The notes below the pieces were generated by a model. The model had not been told where the DNA came from and did not search any database. It worked only from the letters and a program-made list of their open reading frames with translations. Below, piece by piece: positions 46,561-56,845 of a stretch of 64,000 nt of DNA. The stretch covers positions 124,001 to 188,000 of the forward strand of contig CAJXLB010000001.1 in assembly GCA_913055905.1 (NCBI GenBank), written 5' to 3'. Within the stretch, counting starts at the first letter, position 1; each line of letters begins with the position of its first letter. Made by a program: the position numbers and the translations under genes. The DNA is from an uncultured Winogradskyella sp. Lineage in GTDB: Bacteria; Bacteroidota; Bacteroidia; Flavobacteriales; Flavobacteriaceae.

Positions 46561-46592
46561 AAAAGCATCCTTATATGAGGATGCTTTTTTTA
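46561..46592 (+). terminator. terminator of rplY
   Basis: AAAAGCATCCT / AGGATGCTTTT stem with a 6-base loop and a T run. The T run merges with a -7 box TATTTTTG (46591-46598) for pth. Confidence 0.85.
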
Positions 46593-46598
46593 TTTTTG
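46591..46598 (+). promoter_or_regulatory. -7 box for pth
   Basis: TATTTTTG, an exact match, 17 bp before the pth ATG at 46615. It overlaps the end of the rplY terminator, so pth has its own promoter. Confidence 0.45.
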
Positions 46599-46614
46599 AG
46601 GTTCAATTTCAGAG

Positions 46615-47247
46615 ATGCTTGATTTTATAAAATCGTGGTTTACTAAAAATTCAAAGCCCATAACAGCAGAAGATAATGGTATGAAAAAATATTTGATCGT
46701 TGGCTTAGGAAATATAGGCGCTGAATATGCCAATACGAGGCACAATGTTGGTTTTAAGGTGCTAGACCACTTCATTGCCGATGAAGACACCCAGTTTGAA
46801 ACAGTAAAACTTGGAGATATAGCCAAAGTAAGGGTTAAAGGCCGCACAATTATTCTTTTAAAACCAAGCACCTACATGAATCTTAGTGGAAAGGCTGTTA
46901 GGCATTGGTTAACCAAGGAAAAAATACCCATAGAAAATCTTTTAATTGTCACTGACGACCTCAACTTACCCTTCGGTACTTTAAGGTTAAAGACAAAAGG
47001 AAGCGACGGAGGCCATAATGGTTTAAAAGACATCCAGGACAAACTCCAGACCACTAAATATAACCGCTTTAGGTTTGGTATCAGTGATAGTTTTAGCAAA
47101 GGCAAGCAAGTAGATTATGTCTTAGGTGAATGGAATGAAGACGAGGCTGCCAAACTACCTGAACGCTTAGACCGCTCTAAAGAAGCTATTATTTCCTTTG
47201 TGCTCTCAGGCATATCAGAAACCATGAATCGCTATAACGGGACATAA
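46615..47247 (+). CDS. pth: peptidyl-tRNA hydrolase
   Basis: 210 residues. It recycles peptidyl-tRNA released during translation. The core starts KKYLIVGLGNIGAEYANTRHNVGF (catalytic His and Asn), with LLKPSTYMNLSGKAV, the Asp in VTDDLNLPFGTLRLKTKGSDGGHNGLK and NRFRFGIS. About 22 extra N-terminal residues (MLDFIKSWFTKNSKPITAEDNG) precede the core. An internal ATG at 46681 would remove them, but the -7 box at 46591 fits the longer start. Single-gene unit. Confidence 0.95.
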   Translation: MLDFIKSWFTKNSKPITAEDNGMKKYLIVGLGNIGAEYANTRHNVGFKVLDHFIADEDTQFETVKLGDIAKVRVKGRTIILLKPSTYMNLSGKAVRHWLTKEKIPIENLLIVTDDLNLPFGTLRLKTKGSDGGHNGLKDIQDKLQTTKYNRFRFGISDSFSKGKQVDYVLGEWNEDEAAKLPERLDRSKEAIISFVLSGISETMNRYNGT

Positions 47248-47276
47248 AAAAAGAGGTGATGTTGTCACCTCTTTTT
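47246..47276. terminator. bidirectional terminator between pth and the reprolysin-like gene
   Basis: Hairpin AAAAAGAGGTGA / TCACCTCTTTTT with a 5-base loop and A/T runs on both sides. Confidence 0.88.
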
Positions 47277-47297
47277 ATTTGCTTTAATTTTCTAGTG

Positions 47298-50200
47298 TTA
47301 GTTAATAACAATTTTCTTGAGTGCTTCGCTGCTACCATCTCTAACCTTTACAAGATACATACCAGAAGCAATATCTTGTAAATTTATCTGATGCGTTAGA
47401 CCATAAGAAGCATTTAGGCGCTGCGCATGAATGCGCCTACCATTTAAATCGTAAACTTCAATATTTACGTTATCACTAATTGGATTACCAAATCGTATAG
47501 TGAATAAACCGTTATTTGGGTTAGGGTAAATACTAAAATTATTTTCTAAAGAAAACTCTTCTGTAGACAAAGGCTCAACAACGCAGAGCTCTAAAGTAAA
47601 CTCTTGTATAAATCCTCCATCTCCATTCGCATCATCAAAAACTTCTAAAGTCCATGTTCCAGCTGAAAATTCTCCATAAAGAAGGGAAAGATCGCCCTCT
47701 GGAATAAAAGAACCTGTAAATGGCGCTGAACCATCTGTTATCAAATTAGAAGCTTCTTGATCAAATACTGTGTTTGTATAATCATCACCACTTCCACCGT
47801 TATCTGAAGTCAATTCAATAACAGTCCCTGCAGGGCTTATCAATGAAATATCCAAATCTGCAGTCCAGGTATGCTCAATAGAAATACCTACATTAACATC
47901 AGTGATTTCAAAATCAAAACCTACATCAACAGTAGATTCATAAGTAATGCCTCCTGTAGTAGAAATAGCAATTGGTGTGTCTGTTGCTGTCACAGTATTA
48001 CAGGCAATATTAGCTGTTGTAAAACTCGCCTGTGCGTATGGTCCAACACCACAATCGTTAACCGATCTAACACGCCAAAAATATTGGGTTCCTGTACTTA
48101 ACGATGCTACCGTAAAATTAGGATCAACAGGTGTCCCACTAGCAACAATATTGGTAAAACCGGCATCCGTCGCAACATCAACTTCAAAGTTTAATGCATT
48201 GTCTAGGGCATTTATATCAGCATTCCAAGAGAAAAAGATATTATCCGTGGAAACATCTGTACTGCCGTCTGCGGGAGAAATTATACTTAGAGGTCCTAGG
48301 TTACTATCAAATACATTAAACTCTACAGCTGTACTTTGAGTGAGGGCTCCAGATGTACCTACAAGTTCTATTGGATAATCACCAACACTAAGACCACCTA
48401 TACCTGAAATAGTGACGGTTACATTAGTGCCATCTACGGTTGCAGATGAAGGGTTGAACACTGCAGAAGTTCCTGCTGGCAACCCTGTAGCACTAAAATT
48501 AGTTGTACCTGTAAACCCTAAAAATGTATTATAAGTAAAATTGAATACAGCATTATCAGGGGAACATACATTCACAGAGTTATCGGCTACAGCAAGCACA
48601 AATTCAGTTTCCCTAACGGTGAAATTGCTACTATTAATTGCATAGAATATATTGTTATTTCCTTCCACTTTCACTCTTGCGGTAGAAACATCACCTCCTC
48701 CTGTAACAGGAACGACAATAGTTTCTGATCCATCATTAGGAACGTTAGTAGCTAAAGTAAACGGATATGTCAACCCACCATCTACAGATAATAGAATATT
48801 AACGGTTGGTGTATTAACAGCACCTCCATCGGTACCCGCTACATCCCAAGTCACTGTTTGGTTAGACCCGGCATCCCATATTTCGTTAGTGGTTTGGGAA
48901 GTCACAGCAAATGGTCCAGAGTTACCGTCCACAGTTACTGTCATCGTATCGAAACTACTTTGTGGCGTTTGTCCAACACCACCTGCATCACTGCGATCTC
49001 TTACCGTTAAGGCAAAATTTAATGTTCTACTAACGTTTGAAACGGTTTCCCAGCTGGAATTATCTACCGTCTCTACAGGATTGGTCTCAGTTAACTGACC
49101 CGTAATAACACGCTCCACAATTGGCATGAAACGCTGCGTTGATGTACTTGGCGGTCTAGAGCGCCAAACACCTCCTGTGGTCTTATTTGGGCCAAAGTTT
49201 CCGGTTGTAGTGAGCCCATTATCTATTTGCTCCCAAGTGTAGGTTAACACATCGCCTCCATCTGGATCTGTGGCAGAACCGTTCAAAACAAAAGCAGTAC
49301 CTGCTGGAATGGTATAATCCAAGCCTGCATCAGCAACTGGAGGATTATTAGGTATTGCTGTTCCTACCCAACAGGTTTGGGTCTGTAGATTATTTAATAT
49401 CTGTAAAATACTGAAATAATGAAAATAAGGATCGGAATGGTCTTGCACATCATTTGGTCCTGTAATTCCTGCATAACCCATGATGGTGGTTCCACTACCA
49501 GGTTCAGCATTTACGCCCGCTCCTTCTGTATTAAAAGCAAAAGTGTGATTTGCTCCCATTTGGTGACCAATTTCATGCGGCACATAATCGATATCAAAGA
49601 AATCAGACATGTAAGGCCCTCCATCATTATCTAGAAAAGAATGTGATGAGAAGGCACTTCCCTTTTGGCCATCATCACAAACACAGCCAATACATCCAGC
49701 ATTCCCGTTATTTCCACCATAGTTAAAAAGATGTCCTATATCGTAATTGGCTTCTCCAATACTAGTAGTCAAGGTACTTTGTAATTGCGAATTAAAACTT
49801 GTCGTGTAAGGATCGGTGGCCGCATTAGGAAAAATAATGTTAATACCACTTATGAGTTGAAAGTTCACCGCCATATCAACCTCAAAAACCTCGTTGCTTC
49901 TGTTTAATGTTGAAACAACTTGGGCCAAGGCATCAAATTGTGCATTACCATTAGCGCTATTTCCATCATTCCAAAAACTTGTGTATTCTCCTGTGGTAGA
50001 AATAGCAATTCTAAAAGTCCTAAGGGTTTGATCATTGGCGTCTCTATTGGCATTGCCAACGTTTTCCATGTCTATAGATATAAACTCATCTTCCGTTAAA
50101 CACTCAAAATCTTTAATACTTGATATTCTCGCATCTCTAGTATACAGAATGTAATTGGCTGTATCTCCTTTGGCAACAGGAACAATGAATTCCATGGGGC

Positions 50201-50627
50201 CGTTCGGATAAGTTACCATAGTTTGAAGCCCTTGAGGTGTAACACTAAATCTCGCACGAACACCAGGTTGCTTAGTGCCAAAACCAAGGTAGGTCTTTAT
50301 CTGAGGAAACTGTAGTGATAACTCCTCTGATAAAACCGGAGCTTCAAAAACAACAAATTCTTCGGTTTCTCCTTTTAAATTTGGGAGAACCATACGAACT
50401 GTCGATGTGACTCCTGTACCTCTACGAGGCGCACCTTCCAGTTGTGTTCTTAAGGCGTTTAAATCTAATTGGTAGGTTTGATAGAACTTCTCATTTAAAT
50501 TTGACGTATTCAAATTTGAAGTGTTGTTAGAACCGTCTATTTTCTGCCAATAACCCTGTTGAGCAGGTAGCGAAAATAGCGTTAAAATCATTGATAATGA
50601 TAAAACAAAATGTAGCTTTGCTTTCAT
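47298..50627 (-). CDS. secreted reprolysin-like (M12B) metalloprotease, multidomain, T9SS exported
   Basis: 1109 residues. It has a signal peptide (1-22), a propeptide-like region (about 25-190), then the zinc site HEIGHQMGANHTF near residue 350 with a downstream Met-turn candidate (GTTIMGYAG), as in metzincins. After it come PKD/Ig-like and fibronectin III-like domains (about 425-870; FSWNADINALDNALNFEVDV) and a P/proprotein-convertase-like domain (about 880-1020; DLDISLISPAGTVIELTSDNGG). The end is a type A T9SS sorting domain (about 1035-1109; FSIYPNPNNGLFTIRFG). Catalytic residues intact. Together with the M36 enzyme it suggests an active proteolytic lifestyle. Confidence 0.93.
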   Translation of the reverse strand: MKAKLHFVLSLSMILTLFSLPAQQGYWQKIDGSNNTSNLNTSNLNEKFYQTYQLDLNALRTQLEGAPRRGTGVTSTVRMVLPNLKGETEEFVVFEAPVLSEELSLQFPQIKTYLGFGTKQPGVRARFSVTPQGLQTMVTYPNGPMEFIVPVAKGDTANYILYTRDARISSIKDFECLTEDEFISIDMENVGNANRDANDQTLRTFRIAISTTGEYTSFWNDGNSANGNAQFDALAQVVSTLNRSNEVFEVDMAVNFQLISGINIIFPNAATDPYTTSFNSQLQSTLTTSIGEANYDIGHLFNYGGNNGNAGCIGCVCDDGQKGSAFSSHSFLDNDGGPYMSDFFDIDYVPHEIGHQMGANHTFAFNTEGAGVNAEPGSGTTIMGYAGITGPNDVQDHSDPYFHYFSILQILNNLQTQTCWVGTAIPNNPPVADAGLDYTIPAGTAFVLNGSATDPDGGDVLTYTWEQIDNGLTTTGNFGPNKTTGGVWRSRPPSTSTQRFMPIVERVITGQLTETNPVETVDNSSWETVSNVSRTLNFALTVRDRSDAGGVGQTPQSSFDTMTVTVDGNSGPFAVTSQTTNEIWDAGSNQTVTWDVAGTDGGAVNTPTVNILLSVDGGLTYPFTLATNVPNDGSETIVVPVTGGGDVSTARVKVEGNNNIFYAINSSNFTVRETEFVLAVADNSVNVCSPDNAVFNFTYNTFLGFTGTTNFSATGLPAGTSAVFNPSSATVDGTNVTVTISGIGGLSVGDYPIELVGTSGALTQSTAVEFNVFDSNLGPLSIISPADGSTDVSTDNIFFSWNADINALDNALNFEVDVATDAGFTNIVASGTPVDPNFTVASLSTGTQYFWRVRSVNDCGVGPYAQASFTTANIACNTVTATDTPIAISTTGGITYESTVDVGFDFEITDVNVGISIEHTWTADLDISLISPAGTVIELTSDNGGSGDDYTNTVFDQEASNLITDGSAPFTGSFIPEGDLSLLYGEFSAGTWTLEVFDDANGDGGFIQEFTLELCVVEPLSTEEFSLENNFSIYPNPNNGLFTIRFGNPISDNVNIEVYDLNGRRIHAQRLNASYGLTHQINLQDIASGMYLVKVRDGSSEALKKIVIN

Positions 50628-50726
50628 AAATGGTATTTAGAGTTAAAATTGTTGCTAATTTAAGAATTTTTTAAGACACCTGAGCAACGTGTAGAATGAT
50701 GAGGTAACTCCTTTAATAATAATGTC

Positions 50727-51635
50727 TTGGCCAAAAAATCAGTAAAAGTTACAACAATAGGCACGTTCGACGGTGTGCACATAGGACATCAAAAAATCCT
50801 TAATCGCGTTATCAAGCTGGCTGATTCGCAAGGCTATGAGTCTGCCGTCCTAACCCTGTTTCCGCATCCCAGAATGGTGCTTTTTGGTGATGGCTCCATT
50901 AAGCTCATAAATACCATTGATGAACGTATTGAAATCTTAAAGTCTTTCGGGATTAATCATGTCATTGTAAAAACCTTTACTAAACGTTTTGCCAATCTTA
51001 GCGCAGAGGATTATGTGAAAACCATACTTGTCGATGAACTCAATACCAAACAAATTGTGATAGGCTATGACCATCATTTTGGTAAGGGAAGAAGTGCTAA
51101 TATTTCAGACTTAAAAGTATTTGCCAAGATGTTTGACTTTAAGGTTGAAGAAATTTCTGCACAAGACATCAAAGATGTTACGGTTAGCTCTACAAAAATT
51201 AGAAATGCACTGCAAGAAGGACACGTTGATAAGGCCAACACTTATCTAGGTTATCATTTTTTTGTAACAGGGTCTGTTGTGAAGGGGAATAAAATAGGCA
51301 GAACCATCGGTTTTCCCACAGCAAATATTTTTATAAAAGACGCCTATAAACTTATTCCAAAAGACGGTGTTTACGTCGTTAGGTCTCGATTTAAAAACCG
51401 TACTTTAACCGGAATGTTAAATATAGGCAACAAGCCCACAGTAGATGGAAACTCCAAGTCTATAGAAGTACACTTCTTCAATTTTAATGAAGACCTCTAC
51501 GGTAAAACCTTAAAAATTGAATTTCTAAAACGGCTTAGGGACGAACGTAAATTTGAAGGTTTGGACACCTTGAAGTCCCAGTTGCAACTAGACATGAAAG
51601 AAGCACAAAGTTTTATTACCAAATATGATAACTGA
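50727..51635 (+). CDS. ribF: bifunctional riboflavin kinase/FAD synthetase
   Basis: 302 residues. The N-terminal FAD synthetase domain has TIGTFDGVHIGHQKIL and VIGYDHHFGKGRSA. The C-terminal kinase domain has KGNKIGRTIGFPTANI and DGVYVV. No ATG fits the frame upstream (stop at 50700), so I use the TTG at 50727 (TTG GCC AAA), close to the first conserved strand. The overlap of 11 bp with the next gene makes an operon. It supplies FMN and FAD. Confidence 0.93.
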   Translation: MAKKSVKVTTIGTFDGVHIGHQKILNRVIKLADSQGYESAVLTLFPHPRMVLFGDGSIKLINTIDERIEILKSFGINHVIVKTFTKRFANLSAEDYVKTILVDELNTKQIVIGYDHHFGKGRSANISDLKVFAKMFDFKVEEISAQDIKDVTVSSTKIRNALQEGHVDKANTYLGYHFFVTGSVVKGNKIGRTIGFPTANIFIKDAYKLIPKDGVYVVRSRFKNRTLTGMLNIGNKPTVDGNSKSIEVHFFNFNEDLYGKTLKIEFLKRLRDERKFEGLDTLKSQLQLDMKEAQSFITKYDN

Positions 51636-52935
51636 TTTTCTTTTTAAGCGCATCGACAACTCCGGATTGGTAGTATTCAGAATCTTTTTTGGGTTGTTGT
51701 GTTTTTTGGAATCTGTTGGAGCCATACTAACGGGATGGGTCAATCGCGTCATGATCCAACCAAAGTTCACGTTTTCATTTATTGGTTTTGAATGGTTGCA
51801 GCCGCTTCCAGGAAATTGGATGTATCTGTATTATGTAATAATGGGCCTATTTGGCCTATTTGTAATGCTGGGTTATAAGTACCGCTTTAGCATGCTGATG
51901 TTTGCTGTAATGTGGACGGCCACCTACCTCATGCAAAAATCTTCATACAATAATCACTACTATCTCTTATTTGTTTTGAGTTTTGTGATGGTTTTTCTGC
52001 CTGCAAATCGTTATGCGTCTATTGATGTGCGCTTAAATCCTAAACTTAAGGCATATTCCATGCCTAATTGGTGCAAATGGCTTTTTGTGGCACAGCTTTT
52101 TATTTTATACACCTACGCTTCTATAGCAAAACTCTACCCAGATTGGCTGGACACTTCTGTCATTGCGCTAATGATGAAAGGAAAGGCTCATTTCCCTATA
52201 ATAGGAGACCTTTTGCAGCAAAAAGTAATGCACTATTTCATTGCATATGGTGGCATTTTGTTCGATGGATTAATTATTCCACTATTGCTTTATAAACCCA
52301 CACGAAAATTTGCATTTTTTGGGTCTATTTTTTTCCATATTTTCAATTCGGTTGTATTTCATATCGGCATATTCCCCTTCCTATCCTTAGCCTTCTGTCT
52401 CTTCTTCTTTGAACCCAAGACGGTAAGAAACCTATTTTTGAGAAACAAACCTTTTTACGACAAGGGCGAGGTTATACTCCCACGTCAGCACAAGCTTATA
52501 ACAACAGTTTTAGTGGTTTACGTAGTGGTTAATATCGCTCTTCCTCTTCGGCATCACTTTTTTAAGGATAATGTTCTTTGGACAGAAGAAGGGCACCGCC
52601 TGGCCTGGCGAATGATGTTACGGACCAAGAGCGGTTCTGCAAGCTTTACCGTGGTAGACAAAGAAACCAATAAAAGCAGCATCGTGAAATTAAAGGACCA
52701 TTTAACCAAAAAGCAACAAAGCCGTGTAGCTACAAAACCCGATTTTATTTGGCAATTTGCCCAGTATTTAAAACAGGAATATGCTGAAAAGGGCCAAGAT
52801 GTAGAAGTGTTCGCCAGAGTTTATGTTAGCGTTAATGGCAAACCTTACAAACAACTTATAGACCCCAAGGTAGATTTGGCATCGACAGAATGGCACCATT
52901 TCAAACACCACGATTGGATTTTACCTTCAAAATAG
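51625..52935 (+). CDS. HTTM-domain membrane protein (gamma-carboxylase-like)
   Basis: 436 residues. The first 290 residues have eight to nine transmembrane helices with NSGLVVFRIFFGLLCF at the start, QKSSYNNHYYLLFVLSF in the middle and YASIAKLYPDWL. These are HTTM (vitamin K-dependent gamma-carboxylase-like) signatures. The C-terminal 140 residues are soluble (GHRLAWRMMLRTKSGSASFTVVD) and match the beta-rich tail found in bacterial members. Bacterial function is unknown; true carboxylation has rarely been shown. Translationally coupled to ribF. Confidence 0.85.
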   Translation: MITDFLFKRIDNSGLVVFRIFFGLLCFLESVGAILTGWVNRVMIQPKFTFSFIGFEWLQPLPGNWMYLYYVIMGLFGLFVMLGYKYRFSMLMFAVMWTATYLMQKSSYNNHYYLLFVLSFVMVFLPANRYASIDVRLNPKLKAYSMPNWCKWLFVAQLFILYTYASIAKLYPDWLDTSVIALMMKGKAHFPIIGDLLQQKVMHYFIAYGGILFDGLIIPLLLYKPTRKFAFFGSIFFHIFNSVVFHIGIFPFLSLAFCLFFFEPKTVRNLFLRNKPFYDKGEVILPRQHKLITTVLVVYVVVNIALPLRHHFFKDNVLWTEEGHRLAWRMMLRTKSGSASFTVVDKETNKSSIVKLKDHLTKKQQSRVATKPDFIWQFAQYLKQEYAEKGQDVEVFARVYVSVNGKPYKQLIDPKVDLASTEWHHFKHHDWILPSK

Positions 52936-52969
52936 AAAAAGTTTTGTTTTCCGCTGCTCAAAATCTTTT

Positions 52970-52977
52970 TACTTTTG
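52970..52977 (+). promoter_or_regulatory. -7 box for serS
   Basis: TACTTTTG, an exact consensus match, 47 bp before the serS ATG. Confidence 0.5.
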
Positions 52978-53023
52978 CCCAAAGAGTTTAAGGACATGAG
53001 CGCCTTTAATCAAAATCACCCAG

Positions 53024-54295
53024 ATGTTACAAGTTGCTTATTTAAGAGACCATAAAGAAGAGGCAATTGCCCAATTAGCAAAGCGCAATATAGAGGCTAG
53101 AGAAATGGTAGATAATGCCATATCCCTAGATGAGGAGCGCCGCATTACCCAAACCGAATTAGACAGTATTAAGGCCGAAGCCAATAAAATATCCAAGGAC
53201 ATAGGAGGCTTGTTTAAATCTGGCGCTATTGATAAAGCTAATGCACTAAAAGCCAAATCAGCAGACTTAAAGGAAACCATAAAGCAGCTCGAAAATCGGC
53301 TAAATACCACTAAACAAGATTTAGAAAATCTACTTTATAAAATCCCTAATATTCCTCATGAGCTTGTACCAGCAGGCAATACCGAGGACGACAATGAGGT
53401 CGTTTTTGAACATGGCGACATCCCAAAATTACCAGGCGATGCCTTGCCTCATTGGGAGCTCGCCAAGAAATACGATATCATAGATTTTGAATTAGGAAAT
53501 AAAATCACCGGATCCGGATTTCCTGTTTACAAAGGTAAAGGCGCCAAATTACAACGTGCCTTAATCACCTATTTTCTAGACAAAAACACAGAAGCTGGAT
53601 ACACGGAATACCAACTTCCACATCTTGTTAACGAAGCTTCGGGCTTTGGTACAGGTCAGCTGCCCGATAAGGAAGGGCAGATGTACCATGTTAGCGAAGA
53701 CAATCTATATCTCATTCCTACTGCCGAAGTTCCAGCGACCAACATTTTCAGGGATACAATTTTAAATGAAACTGATTTACCTCTAAAACTCACTGGTTAT
53801 ACACCATGCTTTAGACGGGAAGCGGGAAGTTATGGTGCTCATGTAAGAGGTCTTAATCGCTTACACCAATTTGATAAGGTAGAAATCTTGAGAATTGAGC
53901 ATCCTAACCAATCATACGAGGCACTTAAGGATATGGTAGAACATGTTAAGGGCATACTTAACGAATTAAAATTACCTTATCGTATCTTAAGACTATGTGG
54001 AGGTGATTTGGGCTTTACTTCCGCCCTAACCTATGATTTCGAAGTATTTTCTACAGCGCAAAACCGATGGTTAGAAATTTCTTCAGTGTCTAACTTTGAA
54101 ACATTCCAAGCCAATAGGCTAAAACTACGATTCAAAAATAAGGATGCTAAGAATGAATTATGCCATACACTCAATGGAAGTTCCTTGGCCTTGCCAAGAG
54201 TTCTTGCAGGGATTCTGGAAAACTATCAAACCGAAGATGGTATTGCTATACCTGAGGTTCTTATTCCGTATACAGGATTTAGCCATATAAATTAA
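53024..54295 (+). CDS. serS: seryl-tRNA synthetase
   Basis: 423 residues, class II. The N-terminal coiled-coil arm that grips the long variable arm of tRNA-Ser is at about 25-105 (LDEERRITQTELDSIKAEAN). Motif 2 (TPCFRREAGSYGAHVRGLNRLHQFDKVE) and motif 3 (NGSSLALPRVLAGILENYQ) are intact. Also LYLIPTAEVPATN. Length normal. Own promoter; the downstream region carries only a tiny possible peptide. Confidence 0.97.
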   Translation: MLQVAYLRDHKEEAIAQLAKRNIEAREMVDNAISLDEERRITQTELDSIKAEANKISKDIGGLFKSGAIDKANALKAKSADLKETIKQLENRLNTTKQDLENLLYKIPNIPHELVPAGNTEDDNEVVFEHGDIPKLPGDALPHWELAKKYDIIDFELGNKITGSGFPVYKGKGAKLQRALITYFLDKNTEAGYTEYQLPHLVNEASGFGTGQLPDKEGQMYHVSEDNLYLIPTAEVPATNIFRDTILNETDLPLKLTGYTPCFRREAGSYGAHVRGLNRLHQFDKVEILRIEHPNQSYEALKDMVEHVKGILNELKLPYRILRLCGGDLGFTSALTYDFEVFSTAQNRWLEISSVSNFETFQANRLKLRFKNKDAKNELCHTLNGSSLALPRVLAGILENYQTEDGIAIPEVLIPYTGFSHIN

Positions 54296-54443
54296 TAAAT
54301 AAGATGACTTAAAACCTTTGGAAATGCCAAGGGTAATCATCGTATTTGTTAAAAAATTATGCTTTTCATCGAATTTTTATGTAGTTCTTCGTTTTTTTAC
54401 TATATTCGAAACGAAGAAATGCCCCAAATACACCTTAACTGAA

Positions 54444-54512
54444 ATGAAAGATATTAAACGCATTGTACTACTACTTGCACTTGTTGTTATGGTAAGCAAG
54501 GTTTTGTTTTAG
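54444..54512 (+). CDS. possible 22-residue membrane peptide
   Basis: MKDIKRIVLLLALVVMVSKV plus two residues, a single hydrophobic segment, starting at the ATG at 54444 and ending 54512. A longer in-frame reading from 54318 adds 42 residues of poor quality. Neither form has a recognised family. Listed as a candidate only. Confidence 0.25.
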   Translation: MKDIKRIVLLLALVVMVSKVLF

Positions 54513-54603
54513 ACATCCGTTTAAAATAATAAGAAACCAAAGCAGAATAACTGAATCATATTTGTAACGAATAATGATTAATAGCACATTTATTTTGTTG
54601 GTC

Positions 54604-54635
54604 AAAATGCCTAAACCTACGTTTAGGCATTTTTT
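54604..54635 (+). terminator. terminator upstream of the TPR gene
   Basis: AAAATGCCTAAAC / GTTTAGGCATTTT stem with a 4-base loop and a T run. It ends the serS or small-peptide transcript. Confidence 0.88.
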
Positions 54636-54692
54636 ATGATTACCTTTATAATATCTAGTTCTACCATTTGCTATCTTTACAAAAACTACGGC

Positions 54693-56477
54693 ATGAATAT
54701 TTTGCGCCTTACTGTCCTATTTATGTTTTCGCTTGGCTTTACTTACGGTCAAAATAGTGAAGCTTTAGCCGATAGTTACTTTAAGGAAGGTGAATTTAAA
54801 AAGGCTCTTGTCATTTATGAAGGCCTGCTAAAAGAAAAACCTCACGTTACCAATTATTTATTTAAGCTCATAAAAACGCACCAACAACTCGAGGCGTATG
54901 ACGAGGCAGAAAAACTCCTAACCAAGGCCTTAGCCCAATACAGAAGGCCTTCGCTTTTGGTAGAGCTTGGTTACAATTACCAGCTCAAGGACAGCTTAAA
55001 TAAAGCACAGGAATTATATGACGAAGCCATTAAATATGTTGATGTTAATCCCAACTATATTTATGGCATTGCAAGAAAGTTTGAAGACCACTCTCTTTTA
55101 GATGAGGCTATAGAAGTCTACAATAAAGGAAAGGTCGTTGCTCCAGAAAAGAACTTTAGCATACAACTGGCTAGGATTTACGGTGAGCAAGGAAACATAG
55201 AAGAAATGTTCTCTAGTTATATCGATTATATCGCTTTTCGCCCAAACTATTTAAACAATATTAAACGTGCGCTTAGTGATTTCATTACAGAGGACCCTGA
55301 GGATGACAACAACCAATTCCTAAGAAGAGCCCTTCTAAAAAAAATTCAACAAGAGCCCAATACATATTGGTATCAAATGCTTAGCTGGCTGTACATTCAA
55401 GAAAAAGCCTACAGAAAAGCATTTATCCAAGAAAAAGCGCTTTACAAAAGAAATCCAGAAAGTTTAGACCGCATTATTGAACTGGCCTTAATCGCATTGG
55501 AAGATGATGCCAACGCAATTGCCAAGGATATTTTTAATTTCATCCTAGAGACCTCTCAAGACACGAGAACACGCTTAACGGCACATCAATTCATCCTACA
55601 AATAGAGACAAAGAATGCCGAAGCCAAAGACCTTATTAAAATTGATAGTCACTACAACAAACTTTTTGAAACCTACGGCAAATCTGAACTAACCGTACCA
55701 TTACAATTGGCCTATGGCGAATTTTTGGCCTTTAATCTTAACGAAGAGGAAAAAGCCAATACGTTTTTGAAACAAACGCTCAATCTCAACATTTCAGATT
55801 ACCAAAAAGCCAAGGTAAAACTTTTGTTAGCTGATATTCTTGTGCTTCAAGAGCGATTTAATGAAGCCTTGATTTTTTATTCCCAAATTCAGGTTAATTT
55901 AAAAAATAGTACCATTGCCCAAGAAGCACGATTTAAGGTGGCTAAAACCAGTTATTATAAAGGCGACTTTGACTGGGCAGAATCACAGCTAAAAATCTTA
56001 AAATCCTCAACGTCCCAATTGATAGCTAATGATGCCCTAGAATTAAAGCTGTTGATCTCCGACAACAAATATGAAGACAGTACCCAAACAGCACTCAAGT
56101 ACTATGCTAAGGCAGATTTAATGGCCTTTCAAAACAAAACCGAGGAAGCGATAAGCTTATTGGATAAAATTTTAGAAGAGCATCGTGGTGAAAGTATTAC
56201 AGATCAGGCCCTTTACAAACAAGCCAAATTATACGAAACATTGAAAAATTACAATAAGGCCGAAACCAATTATTTGAGCATAATAAAAGATTACGGCGAG
56301 GATATCCTGGCAGACGATGCCATTTACCATCTTGCCGAATTGTACAACAGGTATTTAGCAAAACCTGAGGAGGCTAAAGCCTTGTACGAACGCATCATTT
56401 TTGAATTTGAAGACAGTATTTACTTTATAGAGGCTCGAAAAAATTACAGGAGACTCCGTGGTGATGCCATTAACTAA
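54693..56477 (+). CDS. secreted TPR-repeat protein
   Basis: 594 residues from the ATG at 54693, which begins a signal peptide (MNILRLTVLFMFSLGFTYGQ). A longer frame from 54636 starts on the upstream terminator, and a -7-like TATCTTTA lies at 54672-54679. The body is almost entirely tetratricopeptide helices: early ones such as ADSYFKEGEFKKALVIYEGLLKEKP, later ones such as QALYKQAKLYETLKNYNKAETNYLSII and ADDAIYHLAELYNRYLAKPEEAKALYERII, reminiscent of outer-membrane assembly or gliding-related scaffolds. Interaction partner unknown. The next gene follows after 15 bp. Confidence 0.85.
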   Translation: MNILRLTVLFMFSLGFTYGQNSEALADSYFKEGEFKKALVIYEGLLKEKPHVTNYLFKLIKTHQQLEAYDEAEKLLTKALAQYRRPSLLVELGYNYQLKDSLNKAQELYDEAIKYVDVNPNYIYGIARKFEDHSLLDEAIEVYNKGKVVAPEKNFSIQLARIYGEQGNIEEMFSSYIDYIAFRPNYLNNIKRALSDFITEDPEDDNNQFLRRALLKKIQQEPNTYWYQMLSWLYIQEKAYRKAFIQEKALYKRNPESLDRIIELALIALEDDANAIAKDIFNFILETSQDTRTRLTAHQFILQIETKNAEAKDLIKIDSHYNKLFETYGKSELTVPLQLAYGEFLAFNLNEEEKANTFLKQTLNLNISDYQKAKVKLLLADILVLQERFNEALIFYSQIQVNLKNSTIAQEARFKVAKTSYYKGDFDWAESQLKILKSSTSQLIANDALELKLLISDNKYEDSTQTALKYYAKADLMAFQNKTEEAISLLDKILEEHRGESITDQALYKQAKLYETLKNYNKAETNYLSIIKDYGEDILADDAIYHLAELYNRYLAKPEEAKALYERIIFEFEDSIYFIEARKNYRRLRGDAIN

Positions 56478-56492
56478 AACACTTTCACTACA

Positions 56493-56834
56493 ATGGACAA
56501 AACCCCTTCTATTATTTATAACGTTACCGTAAACATTGATGATTCCATTCATAAGGAATGGCTATCTTGGATAAAACAGCATATCCCTGAAGTTCTTGCC
56601 ACTGGGAATTTTTCTGAAGCGAAACTTACAAGGGTACTGGTTGAAGAAGAGCTAGGAGGCATAACCTATTCCATTCAATACAGAGCCTACAATAGAGATG
56701 CCTTGGAAAATTACTATAAACACCATGCTGATCGGTTGCGGCAAGATGGTTTAAAACGATTTGCAGATAAAATGCTAGCCTTTAGGACCGAATTAGAGGT
56801 TATTGATGATTATACCGTAACCCTTAATTCGTAA
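56493..56834 (+). CDS. DUF4286 family protein
   Basis: 113 residues. The start [32 protein letters not shown] and the end [13 protein letters not shown] match DUF4286, a ferredoxin-like small protein conserved next to rsmA in many Bacteroidota. Function unknown. It lies between the TPR gene and rsmA with 11-15 bp gaps, an operon. Confidence 0.88.
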   Translation: MDKTPSIIYNVTVNIDDSIHKEWLSWIKQHIPEVLATGNFSEAKLTRVLVEEELGGITYSIQYRAYNRDALENYYKHHADRLRQDGLKRFADKMLAFRTELEVIDDYTVTLNS

Positions 56835-56845
56835 TTCTTGAAACC